A DNA stretch of 18,333 nt from NCBI GenBank assembly GCA_007116765.1, contig SKHV01000013.1:1-18333 (forward strand), read 5' to 3'. The notes beneath the pieces were generated by a model, which worked only from the letters and a program-made list of their open reading frames with translations, ran no database searches and was not told the origin of the DNA. This DNA is from Prolixibacteraceae bacterium (GTDB lineage Bacteria; Bacteroidota; Bacteroidia; Bacteroidales; Prolixibacteraceae). Made by a program: the position numbers and the translations under genes. Of this stretch, positions 10,001 through 16,032 are shown in pieces (within the stretch, counting starts at the first letter, position 1; each line of letters starts with the position of its first letter).

Positions 10001-10160
10001 AACCCGATGGCCCCAACAAAACTGTAATTTTACGCTTTGGTATGGTGAGCTTCTTCGCTTCTAAAACCGGCTGGTTTTCGACATAAGCACAGGAAAGCTT
10101 TTCGATATAAAAAAGCACTCTACTTTTGTCGATCTTATCTGATTTTTGGTGCCCTGACAT
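7050..10160 (-). CDS. ABC transporter: fused ATPase and MacB/FtsX-type permease with long linker
   Basis: This single 1036-residue chain carries both halves of a type VII (MacB/LolCDE-like) ABC system. The N-terminal ATPase is complete: Walker A GPSGSGKST at 50-58, Q-loop Gln114, signature FSGGERQR at 168-175, Walker B VLFGDEP at 188-194 and H-loop His228. A charged, helical-looking linker follows (about 260-405), then a long hydrophobic stretch at 415-446 and another soluble stretch. The permease part is a membrane segment at 538-558, a periplasmic domain of roughly 335 residues, and three C-terminal membrane segments near 896-921, 947-977 and 996-1015 in FtsX-permease style. Such proteins usually do not move substrate through the membrane but transmit force to periplasmic partners. 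The linker and extra hydrophobic stretch are unusual for MacB. The upstream gene ends 10 bases before this start and encodes a large periplasmic VWA protein, the obvious candidate partner. There is no membrane-fusion protein or TolC-like gene nearby. Confidence 0.9.
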   Translation of the reverse strand: MSGHQKSDKIDKSRVLFYIEKLSCAYVENQPVLEAKKLTIPKRKITVLLGPSGSGKSTLLETLGLMTQTVDNKSSSIQFFPNDIDEHNLADMWADNQEPERYHIRMQYYSFIFQSTNLMPNFSALENVGLTELIQNKPESEAYFNAIESLVKNLSVTSLSYDKKPFEFSGGERQRLAFARAINPEFTVLFGDEPTGNLDHFNSVKLMHFIREFITTQRENASAIIVSHNIPLTLDFADCIIVLSKRENGISTVDPHFIYNRDELKWEESREKQKEIQQEIELLLNSDTESFVRILMHLSDNSNDEDFFVSIKQKMVDHQLKITNIKDVADEDKKSFQRWLNEEFEARELLNESIKENIRQFAYGELKKADIKINDVIRTIQDLKFKTAVEGQRDKNKSRSNTIEQQELGSSRSPVGAILGFIPWLILSIAPLFSFIFQKTSLFFVYAAHKISKPVKKKLTITDDENSYNSNMLFSFKNIIPRIFYSVCVAWDWLNVKYTIIAKYKFKQSWIPFKTIPHDFKHLFYRNETKELLGRKNKHFWLIVVILFFTFLAIGFSSGSLDYLKEKMDDPFVRSINASVGNNRGAFRVIDIYNTDSLKNRFNYDTIVGYNRWTAYFKGDLPQSPHRGVEGRSIPFDDPLVDMIVDTEINRTKGNAFVDDRDIGIIVTRNFIDKLECSDEPAFIFRRNTDRRGNERFIPIPIRAIVDRLPGERIDFVSTQSFYNDISTMGDRFLFSDNKRLYANVVTDTIHAEALYAATEAFFTRYFNEEGLHEMSMLDVYPHRNTYQSVLIVQISFFDSDNISMDEIDDLYTAFYESDEMQHFMDEHKVKAHQFMQSYFQNLDNRAGRTFDYIAVNFNDLSQVDVFAEQFAEDSGIQIEMSKIEQMKNYNFVSKLTTIMSLILIGFSVLMINIFLSNILSTHLNKIKMNIGTFKAFGIDIKRIYMGMMYIFVLLPLFFALALAAILGYLGLIYFVINGLSPFEVEKHLYFDLMNSYTVISIIVLAIVNYYVFNRIIHRIFKQTPGDLIYDRNNKA

Positions 10161-10170
10161 TTATCGCCTT

Positions 10171-12822
10171 TTAGTTCTTGTATTCTTTAAACAGATAATC
10201 AATTATATCTACTTCGTTTTCTGTTTCAATTTGATGAGGGAAAATTCGGGAGTCAATCCAGTAGTGTTTCATCCCCGAACCGGTTCCCATTGGAGTTCTG
10301 AACGTTGATTTAAAGTTACTGTATTCACGGTCGTATTGTGAGAAAAATTCGTGAAAACTATTAATCATTTCTTCATCCTCTTCGTGCTGGCCATCTGTTA
10401 AATTATACAAGTATTCGTAAAAAATTGTCCATTTATGGTCGTTAAAGAAATCGGCAGTAAGAATATTTTGGCCTTCAAAAATACTGTGAATATGCCCTTT
10501 AGTAATACACCAGTCAATAAGGTATTCGTAAAGCAGCAAATCAGGAAAAAGGTCTTCACGGGCAACATCTTGCAATAAAATATCGCGGTATTTATCTTTA
10601 CCGCCCCAACCGGTTAAAATAGCCGAAAGGGTATAAAGGCTTAATGTGTCGATTGCTTCGTTCGGCTCAGGAAAATAGCCTAAAATATCTACCAGTACAT
10701 CGCCCCAGGTATAGATAATAAAACCTCTTGATTCGTTGGGTGAAAGCGACATTTCGTCGGTAGGTATTAATCGATCAAGTGCACGCTTAATTTTGAATAT
10801 ATCATCGTGCGACATGAGCAGCACATCCTGAAATAAGGGATTTCTGACTCCATCGATAAAGCGATTTGCATAGCCTATGTTATATTGCTGTCCATTTTTT
10901 TGAAATACAATATCAAGCTTGTCGGGTGAAATATTTTGCTCTTCAAGGCGCTGAATAAATGTTCCAATTCCCATTGCATGTTCGCGAGTAACTTTTCCAT
11001 TCAGGAATTCAGAAATATTCAGCAGTTGAGTATTTACCTGTTCATCAACACTTTTCAGACTTTCGCCCAGTTCGTTTACCAAAATATTGGGGTGAATTCG
11101 TCCTCCCTCGGGAGCTTTTTTGAAGAAACCGGGAATACCTGACTCTGGCCTTGTGCTTACCACATCGCCGCTTCGAACCAATAAATCATTCTCATTAATA
11201 TTATTAGTTCCATTCATTCGCAGCATTGCCGATTTAGTAATAAGACTTTCTACTTGAGTTCTAAAAGCATCGTGTGCAGGTTTTTCGGCTTGAGTTACCA
11301 TGTGTTGTACCTGATACGAAATAAGGTTAATGTTTCTTTGAGCAAGAAGTTTAACAAGTTCATCTTCTTCTACATAAGTAGGATCATCTACTTCCTGCCC
11401 GTTTGAATCAATAAAAGTTCTGCGGCTGTGATTACCAGCATCACCAATTAAAATAATATAATTCGATTCGCCTACAGGAGGATTAAAGCGTTCAACAGCT
11501 CTTTTAAGGCCATAAAAAACGGCTTCTTCGGTGTCGGTATTATGCCTGTTATATTGAGGAATCATGTGTCGGCTAAAGAAATTTGTTATTGTATTCCAGT
11601 TTGATGTTAATTCTCGGGTATCGTTAACCATATTTGCTGACCCTTCGGCTGCATCACGGTACAATAAAGCTCCAAAACGGTAGTTGTTCTGTGAACGTAT
11701 TAAATCTCTACGCATGGTAGTAGTAATTGCATCTTGTATCGATCGCATGTACGGAATCATGCTGCTGGTTGCATCTACAACAAACATAATATTTACATTG
11801 CGTAACGAGGCCGACATTGAATCGATAACATGCTTAATTTGAGCAAATTCATAACTTGAAAGGGTTCTTCCGTCTTCAGATTGAAGATCTCCAATAACTC
11901 CAACCTGCGTCATACTGTTGTATACATCAAGTACCGGAAAACGATCAACTTCGCCTATATCGCGTTCACGATAATAACTCGCCGGCTCTTGGAATATTAT
12001 TTTTCCACCCGTTTTTTGATCGCTGATACTCGCACGTATTCCTTTTGCTTTGCGTTCTTCAACTGCTACCGCATCCCAGTTCACTTCTAGTGCAAGCCGG
12101 TGATTCCAAGCAGTAGTTTGCGATTTAAGCACCCAACCTTTAATGTATTGAGCTTCACGTTCAACATCCTGTATATCGGGTATATCGCCAATTAAATATG
12201 CTGTTGAAGTTTCTTTAAACACATAATTTATCTGATAAACCAATGCTGAATTAATTGAATCAGCAGGATTGCAACGGGGATGAGAATAAATCTCGGGCAC
12301 TCGCATTTGGTTGGTGCTTCCTGTTATGATATTCAGCACCATAGCCTTCTTATTGAAAATACCATCACGGAATTCGGGAAGGTTTACATCGCGGGTTTTT
12401 AAACAAGTTCGCCATAATAGCATGTTGTCTTTCGGAATCCACACCGCTCTCGATGCTGCGCCATCATTCAAATTACCCCGAAAATCCACCTCATTGTAAT
12501 CCACAATTTTTATTGAATTTTCACTTTCTTCAACCACATACATAGCTTGCATGAAATCAAGCTTACTACCGGTTGCATTTCTGCAATTTCTGTCGCTAAA
12601 AACAGGATTTTCTGGCCTATCGGAAAAAACCACCCATAAATCGCCATCTCCCATTCTAGAACCGGGTATTGCTGCTGAGGCATTATCCATAGGCATCAGA
12701 TATTTCCCGGGCGTCCGCAAAACAGTATGTTGTGCGTATGCTTTTACTGTAAATAGTATCAGAATAAACGATACTGCAACCAATATAATTTTCCTCATAA
12801 TTCGTTCTTTTTGCCTGATCAT
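10171..12822 (-). CDS. Periplasmic von Willebrand A protein, TssR-like
   Basis: This is an 883-residue exported protein. The start at 12822 gives a charged n-region ahead of the signal peptide; the in-frame ATG at 12798 (MRKIILVAVS, 875 residues) is an equally good start. The signal peptide ends in AYA (residue 30) and there is no lipobox. Residues 58-140 look SH3-like and end in WIPKDNMLLW; a second similar element, WVLKSQTTAW, lies at 230-239. A VWA domain spans about 343-520 with an apparently complete metal-ion site: Asp350-x-Thr352-x-Ser354, a Thr in NTDTEEA near 429-435, and Asp461 in IGDAG. The remaining 360 residues are mixed helical sequence I cannot name. The order and wording resemble TssR, a periplasmic part of the Bacteroidota type VI secretion envelope complex, but this is recollection only. 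No other tss gene is here. It is first in a unit with an ABC permease and a Ste24 protease. Confidence 0.7.
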   Translation of the reverse strand: MIRQKERIMRKIILVAVSFILILFTVKAYAQHTVLRTPGKYLMPMDNASAAIPGSRMGDGDLWVVFSDRPENPVFSDRNCRNATGSKLDFMQAMYVVEESENSIKIVDYNEVDFRGNLNDGAASRAVWIPKDNMLLWRTCLKTRDVNLPEFRDGIFNKKAMVLNIITGSTNQMRVPEIYSHPRCNPADSINSALVYQINYVFKETSTAYLIGDIPDIQDVEREAQYIKGWVLKSQTTAWNHRLALEVNWDAVAVEERKAKGIRASISDQKTGGKIIFQEPASYYRERDIGEVDRFPVLDVYNSMTQVGVIGDLQSEDGRTLSSYEFAQIKHVIDSMSASLRNVNIMFVVDATSSMIPYMRSIQDAITTTMRRDLIRSQNNYRFGALLYRDAAEGSANMVNDTRELTSNWNTITNFFSRHMIPQYNRHNTDTEEAVFYGLKRAVERFNPPVGESNYIILIGDAGNHSRRTFIDSNGQEVDDPTYVEEDELVKLLAQRNINLISYQVQHMVTQAEKPAHDAFRTQVESLITKSAMLRMNGTNNINENDLLVRSGDVVSTRPESGIPGFFKKAPEGGRIHPNILVNELGESLKSVDEQVNTQLLNISEFLNGKVTREHAMGIGTFIQRLEEQNISPDKLDIVFQKNGQQYNIGYANRFIDGVRNPLFQDVLLMSHDDIFKIKRALDRLIPTDEMSLSPNESRGFIIYTWGDVLVDILGYFPEPNEAIDTLSLYTLSAILTGWGGKDKYRDILLQDVAREDLFPDLLLYEYLIDWCITKGHIHSIFEGQNILTADFFNDHKWTIFYEYLYNLTDGQHEEDEEMINSFHEFFSQYDREYSNFKSTFRTPMGTGSGMKHYWIDSRIFPHQIETENEVDIIDYLFKEYKN

Positions 12823-13075
12823 ATAATGTTATGAAGGCTCCTTCCACACAAAAACAGTTGAAGATAACATTTCAAATTCAACTCTGAAAGCTACACCCAA
12901 AAAAACTTCGTTGCATTTTCTTAAAAATCATCCTCATATAAGACTAAATCACTATAAACCAATATTTTTTACAACAAAATATATAGCCTAAGGAATTAAA
13001 CAAAAATAATAAAATTGAATTATTAAAAGTTTGTGCATAAAATTATTATTTCTCAGAGAATTCAAAAATTAATTC

Positions 13076-13201
13076 ATGAAAAAATATATTTTAAAATCAC
13101 TTTTTGAACTTTTTGCCAAATTATATGCCAAAAAATTTCAGCAAGCTTTTTCGATATTGCCAATTATGCAGTATATTTTCATTCATAATAATTCATGCTA
13201 A
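13076..13201 (+). CDS. Possible small basic amphipathic peptide (41 codons), speculative
   Basis: An ATG-started frame of 41 codons ends at TAA (13199-13201) within the AT-rich gap. The translation begins MKKYILKSLFELFAKLYAKK and continues with a mainly hydrophobic stretch ending in HNNSC. Lys residues and large hydrophobics are spaced every three to four positions, as in an amphipathic helix. No clear ribosome binding site is seen, but genes here generally lack one. A stop-free run this long in AT-rich DNA is somewhat unlikely by chance but far from impossible given two strands and three frames. If real it would be a membrane-associated small protein; otherwise it is a random frame. Confidence 0.2.
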   Translation: MKKYILKSLFELFAKLYAKKFQQAFSILPIMQYIFIHNNSC

Positions 13202-13212
13202 AATCAAATTAT

Positions 13213-13220
13213 TAACTTTA
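13213..13220 (+). promoter_or_regulatory. Candidate -7 promoter box for ybbR-coaE-terB/dnaJ
   Basis: TAACTTTA matches seven of eight positions of the Bacteroidota -7 consensus TAnnTTTG and sits 26 bases before the GTG start of the YbbR gene. I see no clear TTG-type -33 element at the usual spacing, so the call rests on position and on the partial -7 match. Confidence 0.35.
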
Positions 13221-13246
13221 CACTCAAAATTTAATACTAACTAAAA

Positions 13247-14263
13247 GTGATAAATAGGTTTTTAAAAATCGCAAAGCAAAGGATTGGTAGCCTAAAGAAA
13301 ATAAATCTTAAAAAAGATAACCGTCCACTTATCATGCTAATTTGCATATTAATGGCATCGGTTCTATGGTTTGCCAATTCATTGGGTAAACTTTATGAAA
13401 CAACGGTATCTGTTCCTGTTCAATATACAAATTTACCCGAAAATAAAGTATTGACTGAGTCTCCACCGTCGAAACTGGAGATCACAATGGAAGCTCATGG
13501 TGCCACATTGCTTCAGCATCGATTACGAATGTCGGTTACACCTTTAAATTTCAACTTCAGATTGTTCACTGGTAATTTAATGAACAACGACATAAAGACA
13601 GAGCACAAAATTCTAACAAACAACTATCTAACACAAATATCACGACAAATAACAGGAGAAGTTGAAATAAAAAATATCTCACCTGACACTCTGATTTTCA
13701 AATTCGACAATATTATCAGAGAAAAAAAAGAGGTTTTGGCCGATTTTGATTTAGAATTTGAACAGCAATACTTTTTATCCGGACCAGTTGAATTTACACC
13801 CGACTCGGTATGGGTAGAGGGACCAAAACAAACTTTGGACACAATACAGCATCTTAAAACACGGCATACACGCTTCAAAAATGTAAATTCTTCGCTCAAT
13901 CGCAATGTGCGCTTGCGGGAAATTGAAAATGTAAAAATCGAAACACGAAGAGTTGCGGCAAGGCTACCCGTATCGTTATATACTGAATATATACATAGTA
14001 TTTCGCTTGAGAAGTACAACGTACCCGACAGTTTGAATTTAGTTACTTTTCCCGGCAGTGTTGAAATATCGTGCCTTGTACCCGTTGATGATTATTCAAA
14101 TTTAACTCCCGGTCAGTTTAAAATTGGTGTCGATTATAAGCACATTGACTATGCATCAAGTATGATTGAAATAGAAGTTCACGCAGTTCCTTCTTATATT
14201 AAATCATTTAGCTTGAAAAAACAACATGTTGAATTTATAATAGAAGAAGTGATAAATGATTAA
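13247..14263 (+). CDS. YbbR/CdaR-like domain membrane protein
   Basis: This 338-residue protein is anchored by one N-terminal membrane segment (about 27-45, with VLWFANS) and has a large extracytoplasmic part. The motif ETTVSVPVQYTNLPEN just after the membrane segment is the start of a typical YbbR repeat, followed by LEITMEAHG; later segments (for example SLEKYNVPDSLNLVTFPGSV) look like further degenerate repeats. In Firmicutes the relative CdaR regulates a diadenylate cyclase; in Bacteroidota the role is not settled, and no cyclase gene is seen here. The start is GTG: an in-frame TAA at 13238 blocks any earlier start, and the first in-frame ATG lies inside the membrane segment. Its last 8 bases overlap the coaE start, which implies translational coupling. 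The YbbR-coaE pairing is common in this phylum and supports both calls. Confidence 0.85.
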   Translation: MINRFLKIAKQRIGSLKKINLKKDNRPLIMLICILMASVLWFANSLGKLYETTVSVPVQYTNLPENKVLTESPPSKLEITMEAHGATLLQHRLRMSVTPLNFNFRLFTGNLMNNDIKTEHKILTNNYLTQISRQITGEVEIKNISPDTLIFKFDNIIREKKEVLADFDLEFEQQYFLSGPVEFTPDSVWVEGPKQTLDTIQHLKTRHTRFKNVNSSLNRNVRLREIENVKIETRRVAARLPVSLYTEYIHSISLEKYNVPDSLNLVTFPGSVEISCLVPVDDYSNLTPGQFKIGVDYKHIDYASSMIEIEVHAVPSYIKSFSLKKQHVEFIIEEVIND

Positions 14264-14858
14264 AGTAGTTGTTACCGGTGGTATTGGTTCAGGCAAAACA
14301 TTTATTTGCAGTGTTTTTAAAAATTTGGGGATTCCCATTTTCCATGCCGATACTGAAGCGCGGACAATAATGAACAAAAACAAAAGCATCATAAATCAGA
14401 TCAAACACACTTTTGGAGCTGATATTTATCTTAAGAATGATGTACTTGACCGAAAAAAGTTGGCAAATATTGTATTTAACGATAGTTTTGCACTAGAAAA
14501 TCTCAATCAGATTGTTCACCCTGAAGTTCGCCGATCTTTTAAAAATTGGTCGTCAAATCAGCAAAGCTATTACGTGATACAGGAATCTGCAATTGTTTTT
14601 GAGAATAATCAAATTACCCAGTTCGATAAAATAATTACCGTCACTGCACCCTTAAAGGTGCGTGTTAAACGAATAATTGAACGAAATAATATAAATAAAG
14701 AAGAGGTTTTAGCACGCATAAATAATCAGGTGTCTGACGCTTATAAAGTTAAGCATTCTGATTATGTGATATTTAATGATGGAAAAACAATGATTCTTCC
14801 ACAAATAATTGAAATTCATAAAAGATTAATTGAATGGCAAAATTTGGAAAATGGATAG
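14256..14858 (+). CDS. coaE: Dephospho-CoA kinase
   Basis: This cytoplasmic enzyme catalyses the last step of coenzyme A synthesis, phosphorylating the 3'-hydroxyl of dephospho-CoA with ATP. The 200-residue length is normal for the family. The P-loop GGIGSGKT is at residues 8-15, and HADTEAR follows at 30-36 with Asp32 in the place of the conserved catalytic Asp. IVHPEVR occurs near residue 87, and VKRIIERN later fits the lid and adenine-binding part. It starts inside the last codons of the YbbR gene (8-base overlap) and its own 3' end overlaps the next gene by 25 bases, so the three genes are probably translated as a coupled unit. Nothing essential appears missing. Confidence 0.95.
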   Translation: MIKVVVTGGIGSGKTFICSVFKNLGIPIFHADTEARTIMNKNKSIINQIKHTFGADIYLKNDVLDRKKLANIVFNDSFALENLNQIVHPEVRRSFKNWSSNQQSYYVIQESAIVFENNQITQFDKIITVTAPLKVRVKRIIERNNINKEEVLARINNQVSDAYKVKHSDYVIFNDGKTMILPQIIEIHKRLIEWQNLENG

Positions 14859-15565
14859 GAGCCGGCCTTGGTGCTTTTGCTTTTGGCCCCATAGGCGCAA
14901 TTATTGGATTTATAGCAGGTTCAGCTGTTGATGCCCAAAAAGAAGGTGTGAAAACTACATACCGCACTACCGGGCAAAGACCAACTACGGGCGGATATGT
15001 AACAAGCCTTTTGGTTTTAGCAGCTGCCATAATGAAGGCCGATGGCAAGGCCATGAAATCGGAGTTGGAATTTGTGAGGGCATTTTTCACAAGAAACTTT
15101 GGAAAAGAATCGGCAAACGAAGCCATTGCTCTTTTGCGAGATATTCTCAAACAAAATATTCCGGTTAATGATGTATGCTGGCAAATTCAAGGCAATATGG
15201 ACTATTCATCGAGGTTGCAGCTCATGCATTTCTTATTTGGGATAGCACAAGCCGACGGAGAGTTTCATGAGCAGGAAGTGAAACTCATTAACCACATAGG
15301 GATAAACCTTGGCATCAATCACGACGATTATATTTCAATACAGTCAATGTTCATAAAGAACATCGATTCGGCCTACAAAATATTAGAAATCACCTCTGAT
15401 GCCAGCAATGAAGAAGTCAAAAAAGCATATAGGCGCATGGCCATGAAATACCACCCCGATAAGGTCAGTTACTTAGGAGAAGAATTTCAGCAAGCAGCAA
15501 AAGATAAATTTCAGAAAGTGAACAAGGCTTACGATGAAATAAAGAAGAAACGAAAAATAGCTTAA
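14834..15565 (+). CDS. TerB-domain plus C-terminal DnaJ-domain protein (DjlA-like)
   Basis: This 243-residue protein has three parts. Residues 8-34 are a glycine-zipper-like hydrophobic stretch (GAGLGAFAFGPIGAIIG) that probably inserts in or associates with the membrane. A TerB domain follows with its two related halves, each carrying an acidic ADG motif (AIMKADGKAMKSELEF near 65-80 and GIAQADGEFHEQEVKL near 136-151). A C-terminal J-domain (about 178-238) contains the HPD triad at 207-209, needed to stimulate Hsp70. The layout is that of DjlA, an inner-membrane co-chaperone, though DjlA in Proteobacteria has a different N-terminal segment. The ATG lies 25 bases before the coaE stop in another frame; it is kept because the glycine-zipper stretch starts directly after it. 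It probably recruits DnaK to the membrane; clients are unknown. Confidence 0.88.
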   Translation: MAKFGKWIGAGLGAFAFGPIGAIIGFIAGSAVDAQKEGVKTTYRTTGQRPTTGGYVTSLLVLAAAIMKADGKAMKSELEFVRAFFTRNFGKESANEAIALLRDILKQNIPVNDVCWQIQGNMDYSSRLQLMHFLFGIAQADGEFHEQEVKLINHIGINLGINHDDYISIQSMFIKNIDSAYKILEITSDASNEEVKKAYRRMAMKYHPDKVSYLGEEFQQAAKDKFQKVNKAYDEIKKKRKIA

Positions 15566-15584
15566 ATGTGCTTACTATCTTATA

Positions 15585-15947
15585 TTATAAATCCTCAAAT
15601 TTTACAGATGAGAATTCAGCCAAAACATTTGAATTATCCTCGCTAGATTCATTTTTTTTTTGATTATTGTTGATGTATTCAACTACCTCGGAAAGCCCTT
15701 GGGAAAACTTTTCAAAATCTTCGGGATAAAGAAATATTTTGTGCTTTTCGTAGAAAAATTTTCCATCGCTGGCTTCTTTCTTTTTACTTTCAGTAATAGT
15801 GAAATAAAGCTCATCACGACGAGTTGTTTTCACGTCGAAGAAGTAGGTTCTTTTACCAGCCCTTACCACCTTCGAAAATATCTCTTCTCTAAAACGGCTT
15901 CCCTCAATATTTTGATTTTCACAGTCTTTTTTCTCCTCAATATGCAT
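15585..15947 (-). CDS. PUR-fold nucleic-acid-binding protein (DUF3276 family)
   Basis: This small protein of 120 residues starts at the ATG at 15947; a TTG at 15956 would add three residues, but the -7 box 30 bases upstream of the ATG favours the shorter form. The core, REEIFSKVVRAGKRTYFFDV, followed by YFTITESKK and HKIFLYPEDFEKFSQGL, is the beta-beta-beta-beta-alpha unit of PUR domains, which bind single-stranded DNA or RNA; a single unit would need to dimerise. The C-terminal tail is acidic and low in complexity. The family is almost universal in Bacteroidota, and its target there is unclear; the Borrelia relative BpuR binds DNA and RNA. The coding strand has a run of ten A bases (15652-15661) in the Gln-Lys-Lys-Asn codons. 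It is convergent with the DnaJ-domain gene, with a gap of only 19 bases. Confidence 0.85.
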   Translation of the reverse strand: MHIEEKKDCENQNIEGSRFREEIFSKVVRAGKRTYFFDVKTTRRDELYFTITESKKKEASDGKFFYEKHKIFLYPEDFEKFSQGLSEVVEYINNNQKKNESSEDNSNVLAEFSSVKFEDL

Positions 15948-15977
15948 ACTGAACAATGTTTAGTGTTGGTTAGCATC

Positions 15978-15985
15978 CAAATATA
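15978..15985 (-). promoter_or_regulatory. -7 promoter box for the PUR-fold gene
   Basis: Read on the minus strand this is TATATTTG, an exact match to the Bacteroidota -7 consensus TAnnTTTG. It lies 30 bases before the ATG at 15947, in the gap that separates this gene from the M48 lipoprotein gene. A TTTG at 16015-16018 (minus strand) is about ten bases too far upstream to be a good -33 element. It suggests the PUR gene has its own transcript. Confidence 0.5.
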
Positions 15986-16032
15986 AGTAAAAAAACAGAA
16001 AAAATACTAAATAACAAATAGATAGTAAAACA

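Larger units (their letters stand above)
12823..13246. other. AT-rich divergent intergenic region
   Basis: This 424-base stretch separates the minus-strand VWA/ABC/protease unit from the plus-strand ybbR-coaE unit, so it should hold promoters for both. It is strongly AT-rich with many A and T runs. On the plus strand TAACTTTA at 13213-13220 is one mismatch from the Bacteroidota -7 box. On the minus strand the only full TAnnTTTG match is at 13001-13008, far from the gene it would serve. A 41-codon ATG frame at 13076-13201 is listed separately. I see no tRNA, riboswitch, strong hairpin or long repeat. Confidence 0.6.

Noticed and set aside
10171..12822. A type VI secretion locus
   Set aside because: Only the TssR-like protein is suggestive; no sheath, tube, baseplate or other membrane-complex gene is in the window.
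13001..13008. TATTTTTG on the minus strand as promoter of the VWA/ABC/protease unit
   Set aside because: It matches TAnnTTTG but has no -33 partner at the right spacing and would leave a leader of about 170 bases; chance matches are expected in such AT-rich DNA.
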